A program made the position numbers and the translations under genes. A DNA stretch of 64,000 bases from Photobacterium lipolyticum. GTDB lineage: Bacteria; Pseudomonadota; Gammaproteobacteria; Enterobacterales; Vibrionaceae. The notes beneath the pieces are model-generated. The model was not told where the DNA came from. It ran no database searches and saw nothing but the letters and a program-made list of their open reading frames with translations. The stretch covers positions 205,601 through 269,600 of the forward strand of contig NZ_PYMC01000004.1 of assembly GCF_003026475.1 (NCBI RefSeq), written 5' to 3'. Below are positions 25,579-35,811 of the stretch, piece by piece. The first letter of the stretch is position 1; every line of letters begins with the position of its first letter.

Positions 25579-27051
25579 TCACAAACTCATAATTTTCTTA
25601 AACTCTTCTTCTGAATATTTCTTCTCGGTACTTTTGGTTAAGTCAGTCATCATTTTGTAGCGAATTTCAGTCGCCATGGTTAAGGTGCGCTGCAATTGAC
25701 CATAAGAATAATCAGATGCCATATCCAATGCGGCTTGCTTGTCAGACTTGTACAGCGTTTTTAGGGTCTGATCCATATTACTGACCTGCTTATACAACTT
25801 GGTTTCTTCTTTATCCCAGATGGCTTTCAGCATCGGCAAATATTTTTCGGGCTTAGCTGTCGCTAATGCCGTCAAGCTTCTAAATTGCCAGTAAGCCGAA
25901 TCATCGGTGTAGGTATCGCTGCCGATAGTGTATGGGGTTGGATAGTCCCGTAAATTGCCATACAAAGGTACCAATACCGATTCAGCCAATACCCCATAAC
26001 TTTGCCAGATCATCCCCTGGAGTTCATGAGGCATTTCTTTACGAAGCTGAATAATGTGCGACTCTAACTGCCGCTCAACACGAATTGGACGTTGGCCATC
26101 TTCTTCCAGTGTTGTCCCTTCGTAGGTTGCACTCAGAACGTTCGCCACATCTTGCACTGAGAGTTTGCTATCTGGCTTCATAAATAATGGATACTGTTGC
26201 TGGCGCGTTGCCTGCTTGTTTGAGGCCGTAAGCATATTCTGCCCCAGCCATTCGCGGTCGATATTATACGTGTCACCGATAACGCCAAAAGCTTTGGCAA
26301 AGTTGAATGACTCCGCATCGGGAGCTTTCAGCAGCTGATTGTCTGTTACAAATTCCAGCAGCCCTTTGGAGTGCATGATATTTTTATCATTGAGATTTAC
26401 ACCATGTACCCGCAAGCCGTTCGCAATCATGGCATAACTGTCGTCTGGTACTTTTGCCGCAATCCAGTGATGGCCAGAGCCGATCTCAAATAACCAGGCT
26501 TCATTGACATCGGCAATATACAGGCTATTCCCTTCGCCAGCACCATAGGTTTCAATATAGTGACCCAGTAATTCAACCCCCTCTTTCGCGGTTTTAACCT
26601 GCGGTAAAATGAGGGTCGGAATAATGGCTTCGATGATGCCATCATCAATCAGCGGATCAACAGCTTTCGCATTATCATTCAATTCTGCACTGGTTGTGGC
26701 TGAAACCGCCACATTGAATTCGTTAATACCACGTTCTTCATAATATTTACCCGCACTGTCAACGGTATTCGCATCCCAATCCGGAATCGCAGAATAGGCA
26801 TAAAACTGGTCAGGCATTGGCACTATCAGGCCATTGCCAAGCTTCCACTCTCCCGCTTCATTCGTCTGAGCCGGACGATAAGCCAAATATTTATTCCAAT
26901 TATTAATACCAAAATCTTCGTTTCGGGCAATCATGATACTGCTATCAACAGAAGCCCCTTTGCCGACAATCAAGCCGGTACAAGCGTCAGCGCTCATGCT
27001 TAAAGCTGACAAGATCGCAGCCGACAGTAAGGTGACAGAAGTTTTGTTCAT
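25579..27051 (-). CDS. C69-family dipeptidase, exported
   Basis: A 490-residue N-terminal-nucleophile hydrolase of peptidase family C69 (dipeptidase A/PepD). A signal-like N terminus ends at SADA, and the next residue, Cys24, would be the catalytic nucleophile: CTGLIVGKGAS, followed by IARNEDFGINNWNK, the family's second block. Length fits the family. Cleavage at Ala-Cys would both export and activate the enzyme. It probably degrades dipeptides in the periplasm. The gene is monocistronic with its own terminator. Confidence 0.85.
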   Translation of the reverse strand: MNKTSVTLLSAAILSALSMSADACTGLIVGKGASVDSSIMIARNEDFGINNWNKYLAYRPAQTNEAGEWKLGNGLIVPMPDQFYAYSAIPDWDANTVDSAGKYYEERGINEFNVAVSATTSAELNDNAKAVDPLIDDGIIEAIIPTLILPQVKTAKEGVELLGHYIETYGAGEGNSLYIADVNEAWLFEIGSGHHWIAAKVPDDSYAMIANGLRVHGVNLNDKNIMHSKGLLEFVTDNQLLKAPDAESFNFAKAFGVIGDTYNIDREWLGQNMLTASNKQATRQQQYPLFMKPDSKLSVQDVANVLSATYEGTTLEEDGQRPIRVERQLESHIIQLRKEMPHELQGMIWQSYGVLAESVLVPLYGNLRDYPTPYTIGSDTYTDDSAYWQFRSLTALATAKPEKYLPMLKAIWDKEETKLYKQVSNMDQTLKTLYKSDKQAALDMASDYSYGQLQRTLTMATEIRYKMMTDLTKSTEKKYSEEEFKKIMSL

Positions 27052-27129
27052 CGTATCTCTCCATGCGTCATTATTTTAATTATTGGTACCGATCCAGTTT
27101 ATTCCTCTGATGAATCTAATTTTGTATAG

Positions 27130-27252
27130 GTGATCACGCCATTAAGAGGAGATGGATTGGAATTAAAGAAACAAGACATTGATCTCGATTTAATCTTAGT
27201 TCGAGACCTTACTGGGTATAAACAACACAGTGAAAAGAGAGAGAAACGATAA
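27130..27252 (+). pseudogene. Fragment of a PAS/PAC-domain signalling gene
   Basis: Forty codons from a GTG to TAA encode a sequence ending LDLILVRDLTGYKQHSEKRE. This matches the end of PAC motifs (…RDITERKxxE) that link PAS domains to output domains. A stop codon lies directly upstream in frame and no output domain follows, so it looks like a remnant of a sensor protein. Confidence 0.35.
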
Positions 27253-27416
27253 CAGGGCAAGTGACGGCAGCATTTATCAATGCTGCCCGTACTTAATTAA
27301 GCGTGGGTAACTAGTACTGCATCACAGAACTTTTGGCGAGTTCAGTTACCAAACGTCATCATTCCGTAAAGTGAGGCACGAACTTATACGGAATCTAAGG
27401 CGCACACGGTTAGAAC

Positions 27417-27486
27417 TGGATCCCGGATATCTCGTACCTCGATTCCGGGATGACGTGCTTAAGTGCTTAAGTGCTTAGGTGCTTCA
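27417..27486. repeat. Intergenic inverted repeat followed by a four-copy octamer repeat
   Basis: 27417-27454 is a GGATCCCGG…CCGGGATGACG type of imperfect inverted repeat common between genes of Vibrio relatives. It is followed by four tandem copies of GTGCTTAA or close variants (27455-27486). A 9-bp hairpin with arms GGCAGCATT/AATGCTGCC lies further upstream, near 27272-27295. The rest of 27253-27530 has no gene I can support. Confidence 0.55.
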
Positions 27487-27530
27487 ACTATTCATAATTT
27501 ATGTGAAAGAGTAGCTTTACTGAGTAACTA

Positions 27531-30485
27531 TTATTTTGATATAAACGCCGCTTCCAGTGCCTGTTTGGATTGCTCGAATACGTCTGCAAGTTCATCAATG
27601 TTCAGGCCATCCACTGAACCTTCTTGACCTGCTTTTTCAAACACTGAACACCTGTCGTACAAACGCATCAGCCCCATGGTACCAGCTGCGCCTTTGAGGG
27701 TATGGGCCTGTTTGGATGTTTCATTCATATCACCGGCCTCAATTGCCGCTTCGAGCTTTTGCAGCGTCTCACCGGATGATGTCGCAAACAGGTGGATCAG
27801 GCGCTGGACCTGAGCTTCGCCTAACACCTGCAGATCATTGCCCAGTACGGATTCTCGTAAAATGGGCTCATCCGTCAGAGTTTTCACTTCGCAAACGTCA
27901 GCTTCAATCGTTTCCGTTTCTTCCAGTTTCTCCTCCACCGCCAGTGCACCTTGTTCTATCGCCACGCGTTTATCCCCTTTCAGAATGCTATTGATGGTCT
28001 CAATTAACTGCTTTTCAACCAACGGTTTAGGTAAAAAACCTGCAAAACCAGACGTAAGATAGATTTCTACTTCTTCCCGGAAAACATGAGCAGAAAAAGC
28101 CACCATCGGGGTTGGTTCACGCCACGATTCACCGTGCTTAGCGGCTTCAATTCGGCGCAAACGGTGAAGTAGTGTCACCCCATCGGTATCGGGTAAATGT
28201 ATATCGAGCAGTGCCATATCAAACTCATGCACGCGATAAGCTTGCTCAGCGGCGTTACCGTCTGAGGCAATAACAACGGTATGGCCCAGGCGCTTGAGAA
28301 AACCTTCCGCTACCAGGCTGTTTACCGGATTATCCTCCACCAGTAAAATGAATGCCGACGGTACGTTCATTACCTGCTTATCAATAACTTGCGACTGCTT
28401 ACCTTGTTCCAGTTGAATCGTGAACCAGAAACAGCTGCCTTCATTCAATGTGGAGTGCAGACCTATCTCACCATCCATCGCCGCAATAATATGCTTGCTG
28501 ATAGCGAGTCCCAGACCGGTTCCGCCAATCGCTCTGCGACCGTCTTCGGCCTGATGGAAAGCGTTAAACAACGTCTCTTGTTCACTCTTGGCGATACCAA
28601 TCCCGGTATCTTCCACCTTAAATAACAGCTCATCAGCCTGCTGGGGATTCATGCTTACCTGAATTTTCACATGGCCTTCATCGGTAAACTTAATGGCATT
28701 CGCCACCAGATTCACCAATACCTGACGAATACGGGTCACATCTCCAACCCAAATATCACTGATCTGCTCATCAATGTCGCTGATCAGCTGAATACGCTTC
28801 GCCAATGCGCGGCTCTCAAGCATGTTATAGACGTCGGTGAGCAGTTCAGACAGAGAAAAATCTGCCGCACGAATATCCAAGTGGCCAGCTTCAATTTTGG
28901 AGTAGTCGAGAATATCGTTAAGGATATCAAGCAAGGTTTCACCACTGCGGTGGATCACCTCCAGGTATTTCGCCTGTTGATGATTAAGCCCGGTATCCCC
29001 CAACAACGATGCGGTGCCTAATACCCCATTCATTGGGGTACGAATTTCATGGCTCATGGTGGCGAGAAATGCAGATTTCGCCCGGTTGGCTTTTTCTGCC
29101 TCAGCTCGCGCTTTATAGTGGTTCTTCACTTCGAGATTTAAGCGAGCATTGGTTTTTTCCAGCTCACAGGTTCGCTGTACCACCAAATCCTCCAGACTTG
29201 TTTTATGCTGCTGCAGTTCGTGGCGGATTTTTGATTCAACTTGCGCCAGACGATAACGTTCAGAGGCGGTATCTCGTGCAACGATGATCGCTCGTCCCAT
29301 CTGGGCCAGCTCATCGTCACCTTTAATTGTTAAGCGAATTTCCAAGTCGCCACGTGCCAGAGATAACAGTGCCTGGCTGTAATCATTGATCCGGCGGATC
29401 ACCCGGGCATACACGAAACGCCACATGATCAATACCAGTGCCAGCATACCAATTGCTGAGATACCAATAAGACTGCTTCTTGCTAACGTCAGGGTTTGAT
29501 CCACTTCAGATATCGCAAGCTGAGTCCCCTTATTGGCAGCATCGATGATGTCATCAACCCGGGTATTTAGCTGCTGAAACAAAACCAGATTCTGTTGATC
29601 AAGCCGTTCTACATCTTGTTTGGCGTACAGCAGCTGTTCCAATGTTGCGAAAAGCAAACCACCACGGTTCAATCTTTCGGTCAGCTCCCCCAACTGCAAA
29701 GAACGATTAGGATCTTCAACCGATTTCACCCGTTGGCTCATCACGCTAACGGCATTCATAAAGCGCGCTTTCAACTCGGAAAGGGCTTTGATATCAGTCT
29801 GTCGATTAGAATCATCAAGTATATTAATCACCTGAAGCGACAAGAAACGCAGTTCGAATAAGCGCTCCGATAAATCCATATCGACTTCGACCAAGCTATC
29901 GAGTGCTTGATATACTGCCGGGTTGTCTCCCGCTGCCACTAAATCATAGATACGTGAAACGTTGGCAAGAGCAATGGTGTTGGCATTTGAAACCTGAGAT
30001 TGCGATAAAGAATCAATCTGCTGTGTCGCCGCCGACATTTCGTCGGTCAAAAGATGGACTTGCTCTTGCAGATCAATCTGGCGCCCCACTAACAGCCCTA
30101 ACAGCGCTAAGTTATCGACAATGTTTTTGACGTCTTCTTCCAGTTGCGTCATTAGATCGTTCTCAAATGAATACCGATCCAACGCCATCAGGCTTTTTTT
30201 CAACCCTTCGATATGAATAGTAAGTGCCCGCCCCTGCCGTTGGCGTTCACTCTCGTCTTTCGATTTTGCCAGCACCTGAGCCGTAAAAATAATACGTGTG
30301 CTGAGATCAGATAGTTGCCGCGCTTCAGCCAATGCAGGCACGGCAGAATTAATAACGGTGCGTTCGGTTTTAGCAACCAGCGAGAAACCGGCCACGCCAA
30401 TGACCACGGCAATAATCATCAGTCCAGCCATGGCTGAGAAGGCTAACAGTAGTTTTCGACCAATACTGTTTCGGGTAAATGACAT
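27531..30485 (-). CDS. torS: TorS-like hybrid sensor histidine kinase
   Basis: A 984-residue inner-membrane kinase with TorS architecture: membrane helix (about 12-35), large helical periplasmic domain (36-338), second helix (339-358), HAMP (360-412), coiled coil, HisKA with [10 protein letters not shown] (His479), HATPase (N box [10 protein letters not shown] boxes EDTGIG and GGTGLGL), receiver domain (Asp761 in [11 protein letters not shown]) and a C-terminal Hpt domain with His928 in [10 protein letters not shown]. Such kinases relay phosphate His-Asp-His to a separate response regulator. It is divergent from a torT-like gene, which supports TMAO or a similar N-oxide as the signal. No torR or torCAD gene is present in the window. 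Confidence 0.85.
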   Translation of the reverse strand: MSFTRNSIGRKLLLAFSAMAGLMIIAVVIGVAGFSLVAKTERTVINSAVPALAEARQLSDLSTRIIFTAQVLAKSKDESERQRQGRALTIHIEGLKKSLMALDRYSFENDLMTQLEEDVKNIVDNLALLGLLVGRQIDLQEQVHLLTDEMSAATQQIDSLSQSQVSNANTIALANVSRIYDLVAAGDNPAVYQALDSLVEVDMDLSERLFELRFLSLQVINILDDSNRQTDIKALSELKARFMNAVSVMSQRVKSVEDPNRSLQLGELTERLNRGGLLFATLEQLLYAKQDVERLDQQNLVLFQQLNTRVDDIIDAANKGTQLAISEVDQTLTLARSSLIGISAIGMLALVLIMWRFVYARVIRRINDYSQALLSLARGDLEIRLTIKGDDELAQMGRAIIVARDTASERYRLAQVESKIRHELQQHKTSLEDLVVQRTCELEKTNARLNLEVKNHYKARAEAEKANRAKSAFLATMSHEIRTPMNGVLGTASLLGDTGLNHQQAKYLEVIHRSGETLLDILNDILDYSKIEAGHLDIRAADFSLSELLTDVYNMLESRALAKRIQLISDIDEQISDIWVGDVTRIRQVLVNLVANAIKFTDEGHVKIQVSMNPQQADELLFKVEDTGIGIAKSEQETLFNAFHQAEDGRRAIGGTGLGLAISKHIIAAMDGEIGLHSTLNEGSCFWFTIQLEQGKQSQVIDKQVMNVPSAFILLVEDNPVNSLVAEGFLKRLGHTVVIASDGNAAEQAYRVHEFDMALLDIHLPDTDGVTLLHRLRRIEAAKHGESWREPTPMVAFSAHVFREEVEIYLTSGFAGFLPKPLVEKQLIETINSILKGDKRVAIEQGALAVEEKLEETETIEADVCEVKTLTDEPILRESVLGNDLQVLGEAQVQRLIHLFATSSGETLQKLEAAIEAGDMNETSKQAHTLKGAAGTMGLMRLYDRCSVFEKAGQEGSVDGLNIDELADVFEQSKQALEAAFISK

Positions 30486-30566
30486 AGATCAGTACCATAT
30501 ATCTAAAAAATTGGGTTTAACCCCATAACAGAAAGCATTACTATTTTGCCAGCGATACAGGTATAG

Positions 30567-31661
30567 ATGCTAATAATGATGTTCAAAATGCGCGTATTTT
30601 CTTTTTTATTCCTCTTTTTCTCTTTCCACTCAGCATATGGGAGGCAGGTGATCACCCATCAGCCACCATTTTCGACCGATAAGAAACCACAGGCAATCAC
30701 CTATCAGCCACTTCAGTCAGCCTCAAAACCGTGGAAAATTTGTGCGGTATATCCGCACCTGAAGGATTCTTACTGGCTGTCTATTAATTACGGCATGATT
30801 GAACAGGCGAAACAAACTGGCATTCAACTCACGGTGTTAGAAGCGGGTGGTTACCTTAATCTGGAAAAACAACAAACCCAGCTAAGCTACTGCCGTCAAT
30901 GGGGGGCAGATGCCATTATTTTAGGAACGGTAGACAGCAAAGCCTACAACGGGATGCTCTCTCAACTCACGGGGAATATACCCGTTTTTGCTACCATTAA
31001 TGATATCGACATGAATGATCCTGACATTCAACAGCATGTTAAAGCGAAGGTTGGTGTAGATTGGTACTTCATGGGAAAACAGACCGGTGATTTTCTGGCT
31101 AAACGCCACCCAAAAGGCAGTGGTAAAGTGAAGGTCGCCTGGCTACCGGGGCCACAGCAACGAGGTGGAACGAAACCAGTGACCCAAGGCTTTCATGACG
31201 CAGTGAAAAACAGTGATATCGAAATCATAACAACCCTGTGGGCTGACAACAGCAAAGAACTGCAACGTAATCTGATCCAGCAACTCTTCACCTCCCATCC
31301 GGACATTGACTATATTGCAGGTGGTGCCGTGGCCGCGGAAGTGGCTATCAGTGAATTACGGGCAAGAAAGAAAACAGGTGACATTAAGATCGTATCAACT
31401 TACCTCAGTCATGGTGTCTATCGCGGACTTCGCCGAGGAAAAATTCTGTTTTCGCCAACCGATAAAATGGCCCAACAAGCCAGGCTCTCTATCGATCAGG
31501 CTATACGATATCTGGAGAATAAACCCGTTGAATTGGATCTGGCCCCAAAAATTGAGCCATTAACACCCAGCCATTTACCCGCTCAGGTCATTCTTGAATC
31601 TTTATCCCCTGCTGAGTTCAGACCGGCTTTTAATGTGATTAATCATAAAGTCGTGCGTTAG
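30567..31661 (+). CDS. torT: TorT-like periplasmic sensor protein
   Basis: A 364-residue periplasmic binding protein of the type I (ribose-binding-like) fold. After a signal peptide ending near SAYG and a proline-rich leader come WKICAVYPHLKDSYWLSINY and GADAIILGTVDSKAYNGML, characteristic of TorT. TorT binds TMAO and passes the signal to the periplasmic domain of TorS, encoded divergently 81 bp away. The leader repeats an I-T-[HY]-Q-P element twice. Several in-frame ATGs lie in the first eight codons; the first has an AGG upstream. Confidence 0.83.
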   Translation: MLIMMFKMRVFSFLFLFFSFHSAYGRQVITHQPPFSTDKKPQAITYQPLQSASKPWKICAVYPHLKDSYWLSINYGMIEQAKQTGIQLTVLEAGGYLNLEKQQTQLSYCRQWGADAIILGTVDSKAYNGMLSQLTGNIPVFATINDIDMNDPDIQQHVKAKVGVDWYFMGKQTGDFLAKRHPKGSGKVKVAWLPGPQQRGGTKPVTQGFHDAVKNSDIEIITTLWADNSKELQRNLIQQLFTSHPDIDYIAGGAVAAEVAISELRARKKTGDIKIVSTYLSHGVYRGLRRGKILFSPTDKMAQQARLSIDQAIRYLENKPVELDLAPKIEPLTPSHLPAQVILESLSPAEFRPAFNVINHKVVR

Positions 31662-31825
31662 GCATGTGTGGGGATATTCCCCTTAGGGTGTGCCTATTGA
31701 AAATCAATGAGCCAGCTTATACTTTCAAGTAATTAGGTTGTACAACGCAAGTGAGCTCTGATATTAATGCAGCTATAAATGATAACTCTATTCATTAGTG
31801 GATAATAAGAAGGTTGGAGCCCTAC

Positions 31826-32284
31826 ATGCAAGTCACAACGCGTACCATGCAAAAAAGCAAGCATATCGCTTTAGTTGCACATGATAACTATAAAAAACAT
31901 CTTCTGCGCTGGACAGTAGAGCACAAGGACAGGCTGAAGGATCATGTGCTTTATGCCACCGGAACGACGGGCCACCTGCTAGCAAAAGAAACAGGCCTTA
32001 ATATTAACTGCATGCTAAGCGGCCCGCTAGGTGGCGACCAGCAGTTGGGTGCGCTGATTTCCGAAGGCAAAATCGACATGATGATTTTCTTCTGGGATCC
32101 ATTAAACTCTGTACCTCATGACCCGGATGTGAAGGCCTTACTGCGTATTTCTGCCGTATGGAACGTACCAGTTGCGACCAACCGCGCCAGTGCCAACTTT
32201 ATGATTACTTCCCCTCTGCTGGATCAGGAAGTTGACATCGAGATCCCGGATTACGAGGCCTATCTGGCTGAACGCACTCTTTAA
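31826..32284 (+). CDS. mgsA: Methylglyoxal synthase
   Basis: A 152-residue enzyme converting dihydroxyacetone phosphate to methylglyoxal and phosphate in the cytoplasm. Family blocks are clear: [36 protein letters not shown], and the catalytic region [19 protein letters not shown], followed by [11 protein letters not shown]. The length equals the E. coli enzyme when started at ATG 31826; a TTG four codons earlier is possible but less likely. It has its own terminator. Confidence 0.93.
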   Translation: MQVTTRTMQKSKHIALVAHDNYKKHLLRWTVEHKDRLKDHVLYATGTTGHLLAKETGLNINCMLSGPLGGDQQLGALISEGKIDMMIFFWDPLNSVPHDPDVKALLRISAVWNVPVATNRASANFMITSPLLDQEVDIEIPDYEAYLAERTL

Positions 32285-32316
32285 TACCCATCGAACAATT
32301 ATTCCGATTGATATAG

Positions 32317-32346
32317 AAGTCTTCAGGGAACTGAAGGCTTTTTTGC
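32317..32346 (+). terminator. Terminator of mgsA
   Basis: The stem AAGTCTTCAG pairs with CTGAAGGCTT (one wobble) around a GGAA loop and is followed by TTTTTG, about 33 bp after the stop. Confidence 0.82.
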
Positions 32347-32471
32347 CCTCCCAAGGTCAACATCCCAGCCCGCTTCCCCCCTTTTGCTCGTCGTCATAAC
32401 CCATCTATCATAGAGAAAACTAATTAGTCCAAATTCAGGCAAGATTTTATTATTAGATATATGCTGATTGG

Positions 32472-32737
32472 TATACCCAAGTTACCTCAAGATGCAGGAT
32501 TCAGAGTGATACCAGCCAGTTCAATTCAAGGAAAATGTGCGAAGGAATGACTGGTCCTTTCGAGAGCATTTGACACCGAAGTGGGCTGGCTGGATCACTC
32601 CCGAAGGGCGAGTTTTCCCGGCTCTAATGTTGCGTTGCTGATTTTTGATGTAGAGTAACTATATCTGCAAATCAGCGCCTGACCTTAGTGCCTGGAAATT
32701 CTCGCTGAAACGAGCATCTTGAGGTAACTTGGGTATA
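32472..32737. mobile_element. 266-bp MITE-like element with 24-bp perfect terminal inverted repeats
   Basis: The left end 32472-32495 (starting TATACCCAAGTTACC) is the exact reverse complement of the right end 32714-32737. There is no ORF inside. The outermost bases are TA at both ends, consistent with a TA target duplication. Single ends or partial copies occur at 11225 and 40185, so it is a dispersed family. The rest of the 32285-32813 gap contains only the mgsA terminator. Confidence 0.78.
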
Positions 32738-32813
32738 TAAAAATAAGATTATAAACAGTTATTGATACTTCGAAGACTTGGAATGTGATGCGCAATAAAT
32801 GAGGTAGTGGCAT

Positions 32814-33794
32814 ATGAAAGCATGGAAACTTACCCTGCCGGAAGGACTGGCGTGTCTGAAACTCACCAGAGCCCAGAAACCCACTCCTGCCGCAGGTGAA
32901 GTGTGCGTTAAAGTGGCCGCCGTCGGGCTAAATCCAATGGATTATAAACTAGCCTCCTGGGGCTATGCTACCTGGCAGTATCCGCAAATTATCGGTCTTG
33001 ATGTTACCGGTACTGTCGCAACCGTGGGCCGAGATGTCACCAATTTCAAACCTGGCGACCGGGTTCTCTTTTTTGCCGACCCCCGATCTGCGGGTGGTTT
33101 TGCTGAATATGCCACCTGCAAAGCAATAGCCGTCAGCCGTATTCCCGACACACTCGAATTCCATCATGCTGCCGCGCTGCCCTGTGCGGGTTACAGTGCC
33201 TGGCTGGCAGTTTATGACAAGTTACAGGTTGAAGCCAGTCAGCATATTGCCATCACCGGTGCGGGGGGAGGTGTCGGCGGGTTTGCCGCCCAACTAGCGA
33301 AACTGGCGGGGGCGACTGTCTACGCTATTGCCGGAAAAAAACACCACCAGCGACTGTTAGGATATGGTATCGACGCCGTCATCGATCCAGATAAAGAAAA
33401 TGTGGCAATGCGGCTGATCGAGCTGACAGAAGCTCAGTTAGTGCATAGTGTGATTGACTGTGTGTCGGCTAAATCGGGCAGTATAATGAGTGCCCTAATC
33501 CGCTATAACGGTCAAATCGTCATGGTCGCCGATCAGTTCAACCAAGTGCCATTACTGGCAACCACTAAGGCACTGAGCATACATGAAGTTGCCTTGCACG
33601 GCACCTTTGCCCATGGTACCGCTGAGCATATTCACCACCTCGCCGATATCGGCAACAGCCTGAGCAATCTCGTTGCAGAAGGCAAGCTTGATCCGATGGT
33701 TGAGCAAGTCTTGCCTTTTGATCAACTTACCGACGGCCTGCAACAACTGAAAGACCACCGCCATAGCGGCAAACTGGTCGTCAAGGTCGGATAG
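32814..33794 (+). CDS. Medium-chain dehydrogenase/reductase, quinone-oxidoreductase type
   Basis: A 326-residue MDR protein. The GroES-like N-terminal domain carries GLNPMDYKLASWGY and GLDVTGTVATVGRDV, and the Rossmann fold has ITGAGGGVGGFAAQLAK for NADPH binding. The zinc ligands of classical alcohol dehydrogenases are missing, so it is of the zinc-free quinone reductase/enoyl reductase type. A GAGGTAG ribosome site precedes the ATG. The substrate is unknown. Its stop lies only 2 bp before the orphan helicase-3' repeat. Confidence 0.85.
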   Translation: MKAWKLTLPEGLACLKLTRAQKPTPAAGEVCVKVAAVGLNPMDYKLASWGYATWQYPQIIGLDVTGTVATVGRDVTNFKPGDRVLFFADPRSAGGFAEYATCKAIAVSRIPDTLEFHHAAALPCAGYSAWLAVYDKLQVEASQHIAITGAGGGVGGFAAQLAKLAGATVYAIAGKKHHQRLLGYGIDAVIDPDKENVAMRLIELTEAQLVHSVIDCVSAKSGSIMSALIRYNGQIVMVADQFNQVPLLATTKALSIHEVALHGTFAHGTAEHIHHLADIGNSLSNLVAEGKLDPMVEQVLPFDQLTDGLQQLKDHRHSGKLVVKVG

Positions 33795-33796
33795 TA

Positions 33797-33893
33797 CTCA
33801 TCAGGCCTTAGCGATCGTTTTTTTATTACGCTTGATCTTATTCATTACCGGGTATTTATCCTCAATAAGCTCATTGATAAACGGTGATGTTTT
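33797..33893 (-). pseudogene. Orphan duplicate of the 3' end of the helicase IV gene
   Basis: These 97 bases match 37989-38085 at 93 positions in the same orientation. Read on the minus strand they encode the last 31 residues of the helicase, with one Thr-to-Ile change, and its TGA. No upstream part of the gene is present. The two copies form direct repeats that bracket a 4.1-kb segment with a peptidase and a chemoreceptor gene. Confidence 0.88.
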
Positions 33894-33902
33894 AAGTGTA
33901 AT

Positions 33903-34130
33903 GGGCGTTGTTGATTAAATCAGGAAAGACTAAGAATTCAGCCTTTCCCATCTAATCTAGCGACTCAATGACCAACTACGCATTTAAATGGAAACACTTT
34001 GCACCAGAAATCATTCTCTGGTTCCTTCGCTGATATGGCATCTCTTAAATTTGCCTGTCCTTGTTATTGGTTCTAATCATTAAGCCCATCACTGAATAGA
34101 GCTGCCTCATCTGTTTGTTGCAACAAGCCC
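33903..34130 (+). mobile_element. Decayed IS6-family-like element (transposase N terminus)
   Basis: The left end reads GGGCGTTGTTG and the right end, inverted, GGGCTTGTTG. From the ATG at 33968 the sequence encodes MTNYAFKWKHFAPEIILWFL, a typical IS6-type transposase start, followed by in-frame stops (R-stop-YGIS-stop). Only about 230 bp remain, so the element is internally deleted and inactive. Confidence 0.65.
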
Positions 34131-34376
34131 CCCCCTGTTTGGGATGCATTTTACGCGCTTGCAGCCTAATTTCATCTGGTCACGGTATCTTCAGCAAACA
34201 CCAGGTTCGTCATACCAATATGATTCTTTGAGGACAATATTAGCTCCATACTTTATCAAACTGTTTATATTGGAAAATGTAGTTATATACGAGAGATATC
34301 ACAGAAGATTACATGCTAGCAGTAAATACTATCGCAAGTGCATACAGAGCCAGCATAAACACAGGAGTCAACTTTA

Positions 34377-35558
34377 ATGAAAAAAGTATCAATTATCTCC
34401 ACTTTCGCAGTGGCTATCACTGTTGGTTTATCCGGTTGTAACAATTCTGAAGATGACGTAAACACAGTTGGTCAATCCGGCGATAACAGTTCTGTTGCTA
34501 GTATCGATTACGGCAAAAAAGCAATGGAATATTTAGTTGAAGTGACCGACGAAACACAGGGTATTGGTCAGCGTCAGACTACAACACAACGCGAGATTGA
34601 AGCTGGTAATTGGATTTACAACAAACTTGCTGGTTTTGGATATGATGTGACAGTTCAACCTTTTAGCTATAAACCAAGAGGTAAAGACGAAATAGCGTAC
34701 TCAAACAACTACATTGTTGAGAAAAAAGGTAAGACAGATAAAACCATCGTACTTGCTGCGCACTATGATTCAACGGGTTCACAGACGGGATCGTTAGGTG
34801 CGACAGATAACGGTTCTGGAGTCGTCTCGCTTATCGCTATTGCTGAAAAAATTCAAGAAGTCGACACCCCTTACAACGTTCGTTTCGTACTTGTCGGTGC
34901 TGAAGAAAATGGCGTAAATGGCTCTCTTCACTATGTGAAAGATGCATATGCCAATGGTAAGCTTGATAACGTTATCGCTATGATCAACGAAGATACGGTC
35001 AATGGCGGTGACTATGTATATGTTCACTCAGCACATTCTGACTACAGCCATTTTAAAGATTCATGTGAAAAAATCGGGTTCAGTGATAAGACATACAGCG
35101 CAGATCCAGTGTTTCGTAAAGCTGTCCTACAAGCCTCAATAGATGTACTTGGTGAAAAAGGTGCGTTCAACATTCATCCTGAAGTCCTTACTTCTGAGGG
35201 TGAAGTTGATTATCCTGAAGGTGAAACAGGTTCATGGTCTGATCACGCAGGCTTTGCATGTGCAGGTATTCCAATTGCCAACGTAGAATCTACAAACTAC
35301 AACATCAACGGCAAATGGGGATACGACGGCTATTCACAAACCACACATCCTGATACATGGGATTGCTACGATGAAGCGACCAAGACTGCATGTAACAGAG
35401 AGACAGAAACCAAGTGGGGGAAAATCTGGCACATGGAGTTTGACCGCATAGACAAGCTAGAAGAATTGTTCCCTGGCCGCATCGAAAAACAACTTAGTGA
35501 CAACGTACATGTAATGATCGAGCTGTTGACTAATAAGAAGTACTTCAACGCTGAATAA
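34377..35558 (+). CDS. M28-family zinc aminopeptidase lipoprotein
   Basis: A 393-residue lipoprotein: signal peptide with lipobox LSGC near residue 21, then an acidic Ser/Asn linker. The M28 catalytic domain shows the expected zinc ligands and catalytic acids in order: AAHYDST (His), GATDNGSG (bridging Asp), GAEENG (catalytic Glu and Glu ligand), NEDTV (acidic ligand) and WSDHAGF (His). It resembles Iap-type aminopeptidases and should act at the cell surface or in the periplasm. CAGGAGTC precedes the ATG. It lies inside the repeat- and IS-bracketed segment and looks more AT-rich than the flanking genes. Confidence 0.86.
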   Translation: MKKVSIISTFAVAITVGLSGCNNSEDDVNTVGQSGDNSSVASIDYGKKAMEYLVEVTDETQGIGQRQTTTQREIEAGNWIYNKLAGFGYDVTVQPFSYKPRGKDEIAYSNNYIVEKKGKTDKTIVLAAHYDSTGSQTGSLGATDNGSGVVSLIAIAEKIQEVDTPYNVRFVLVGAEENGVNGSLHYVKDAYANGKLDNVIAMINEDTVNGGDYVYVHSAHSDYSHFKDSCEKIGFSDKTYSADPVFRKAVLQASIDVLGEKGAFNIHPEVLTSEGEVDYPEGETGSWSDHAGFACAGIPIANVESTNYNINGKWGYDGYSQTTHPDTWDCYDEATKTACNRETETKWGKIWHMEFDRIDKLEELFPGRIEKQLSDNVHVMIELLTNKKYFNAE

Positions 35559-35580
35559 CTACATTTAAGCTTAAACGGAC

Positions 35581-35605
35581 AAAGCCCCGCCCTGGGGCTT
35601 TTTTG
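35581..35605 (+). terminator. Terminator of the M28 peptidase gene
   Basis: The stem AAAGCCCC pairs with GGGGCTTT and is followed by TTTT, 22 bp after the stop. Confidence 0.85.
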
Positions 35606-35711
35606 GCCTGGTAAGGCCTAACAGGCTGGTTGAATCACTGATACGTTATCCAATTTAATTGGTTTCATTTCCTAAGCATGAACCTGAAACCAATGAGCAA
35701 GCATAAAAATC

Positions 35712-35735
35712 CCCTCTTTCCTTGAGAGAAGAGGG
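35712..35735. terminator. Possible bidirectional hairpin between the peptidase and chemoreceptor genes
   Basis: The arms CCCTCTT and AAGAGGG are flanked by A/T-rich sequence; on the minus strand GATTTTT follows. It lies about 75 bp after the chemoreceptor stop and probably terminates it. Confidence 0.5.
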
Positions 35736-35811
35736 TATTTTAAACCAACCACTGAAGCATTCAACTGATCAGTGTTACCTAAAAAGGAAGTAATTCAAAA
35801 GGAATTACATG

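Noticed and set aside
27455..27486. A CRISPR array
   Set aside because: The octamers are directly adjacent without spacers.
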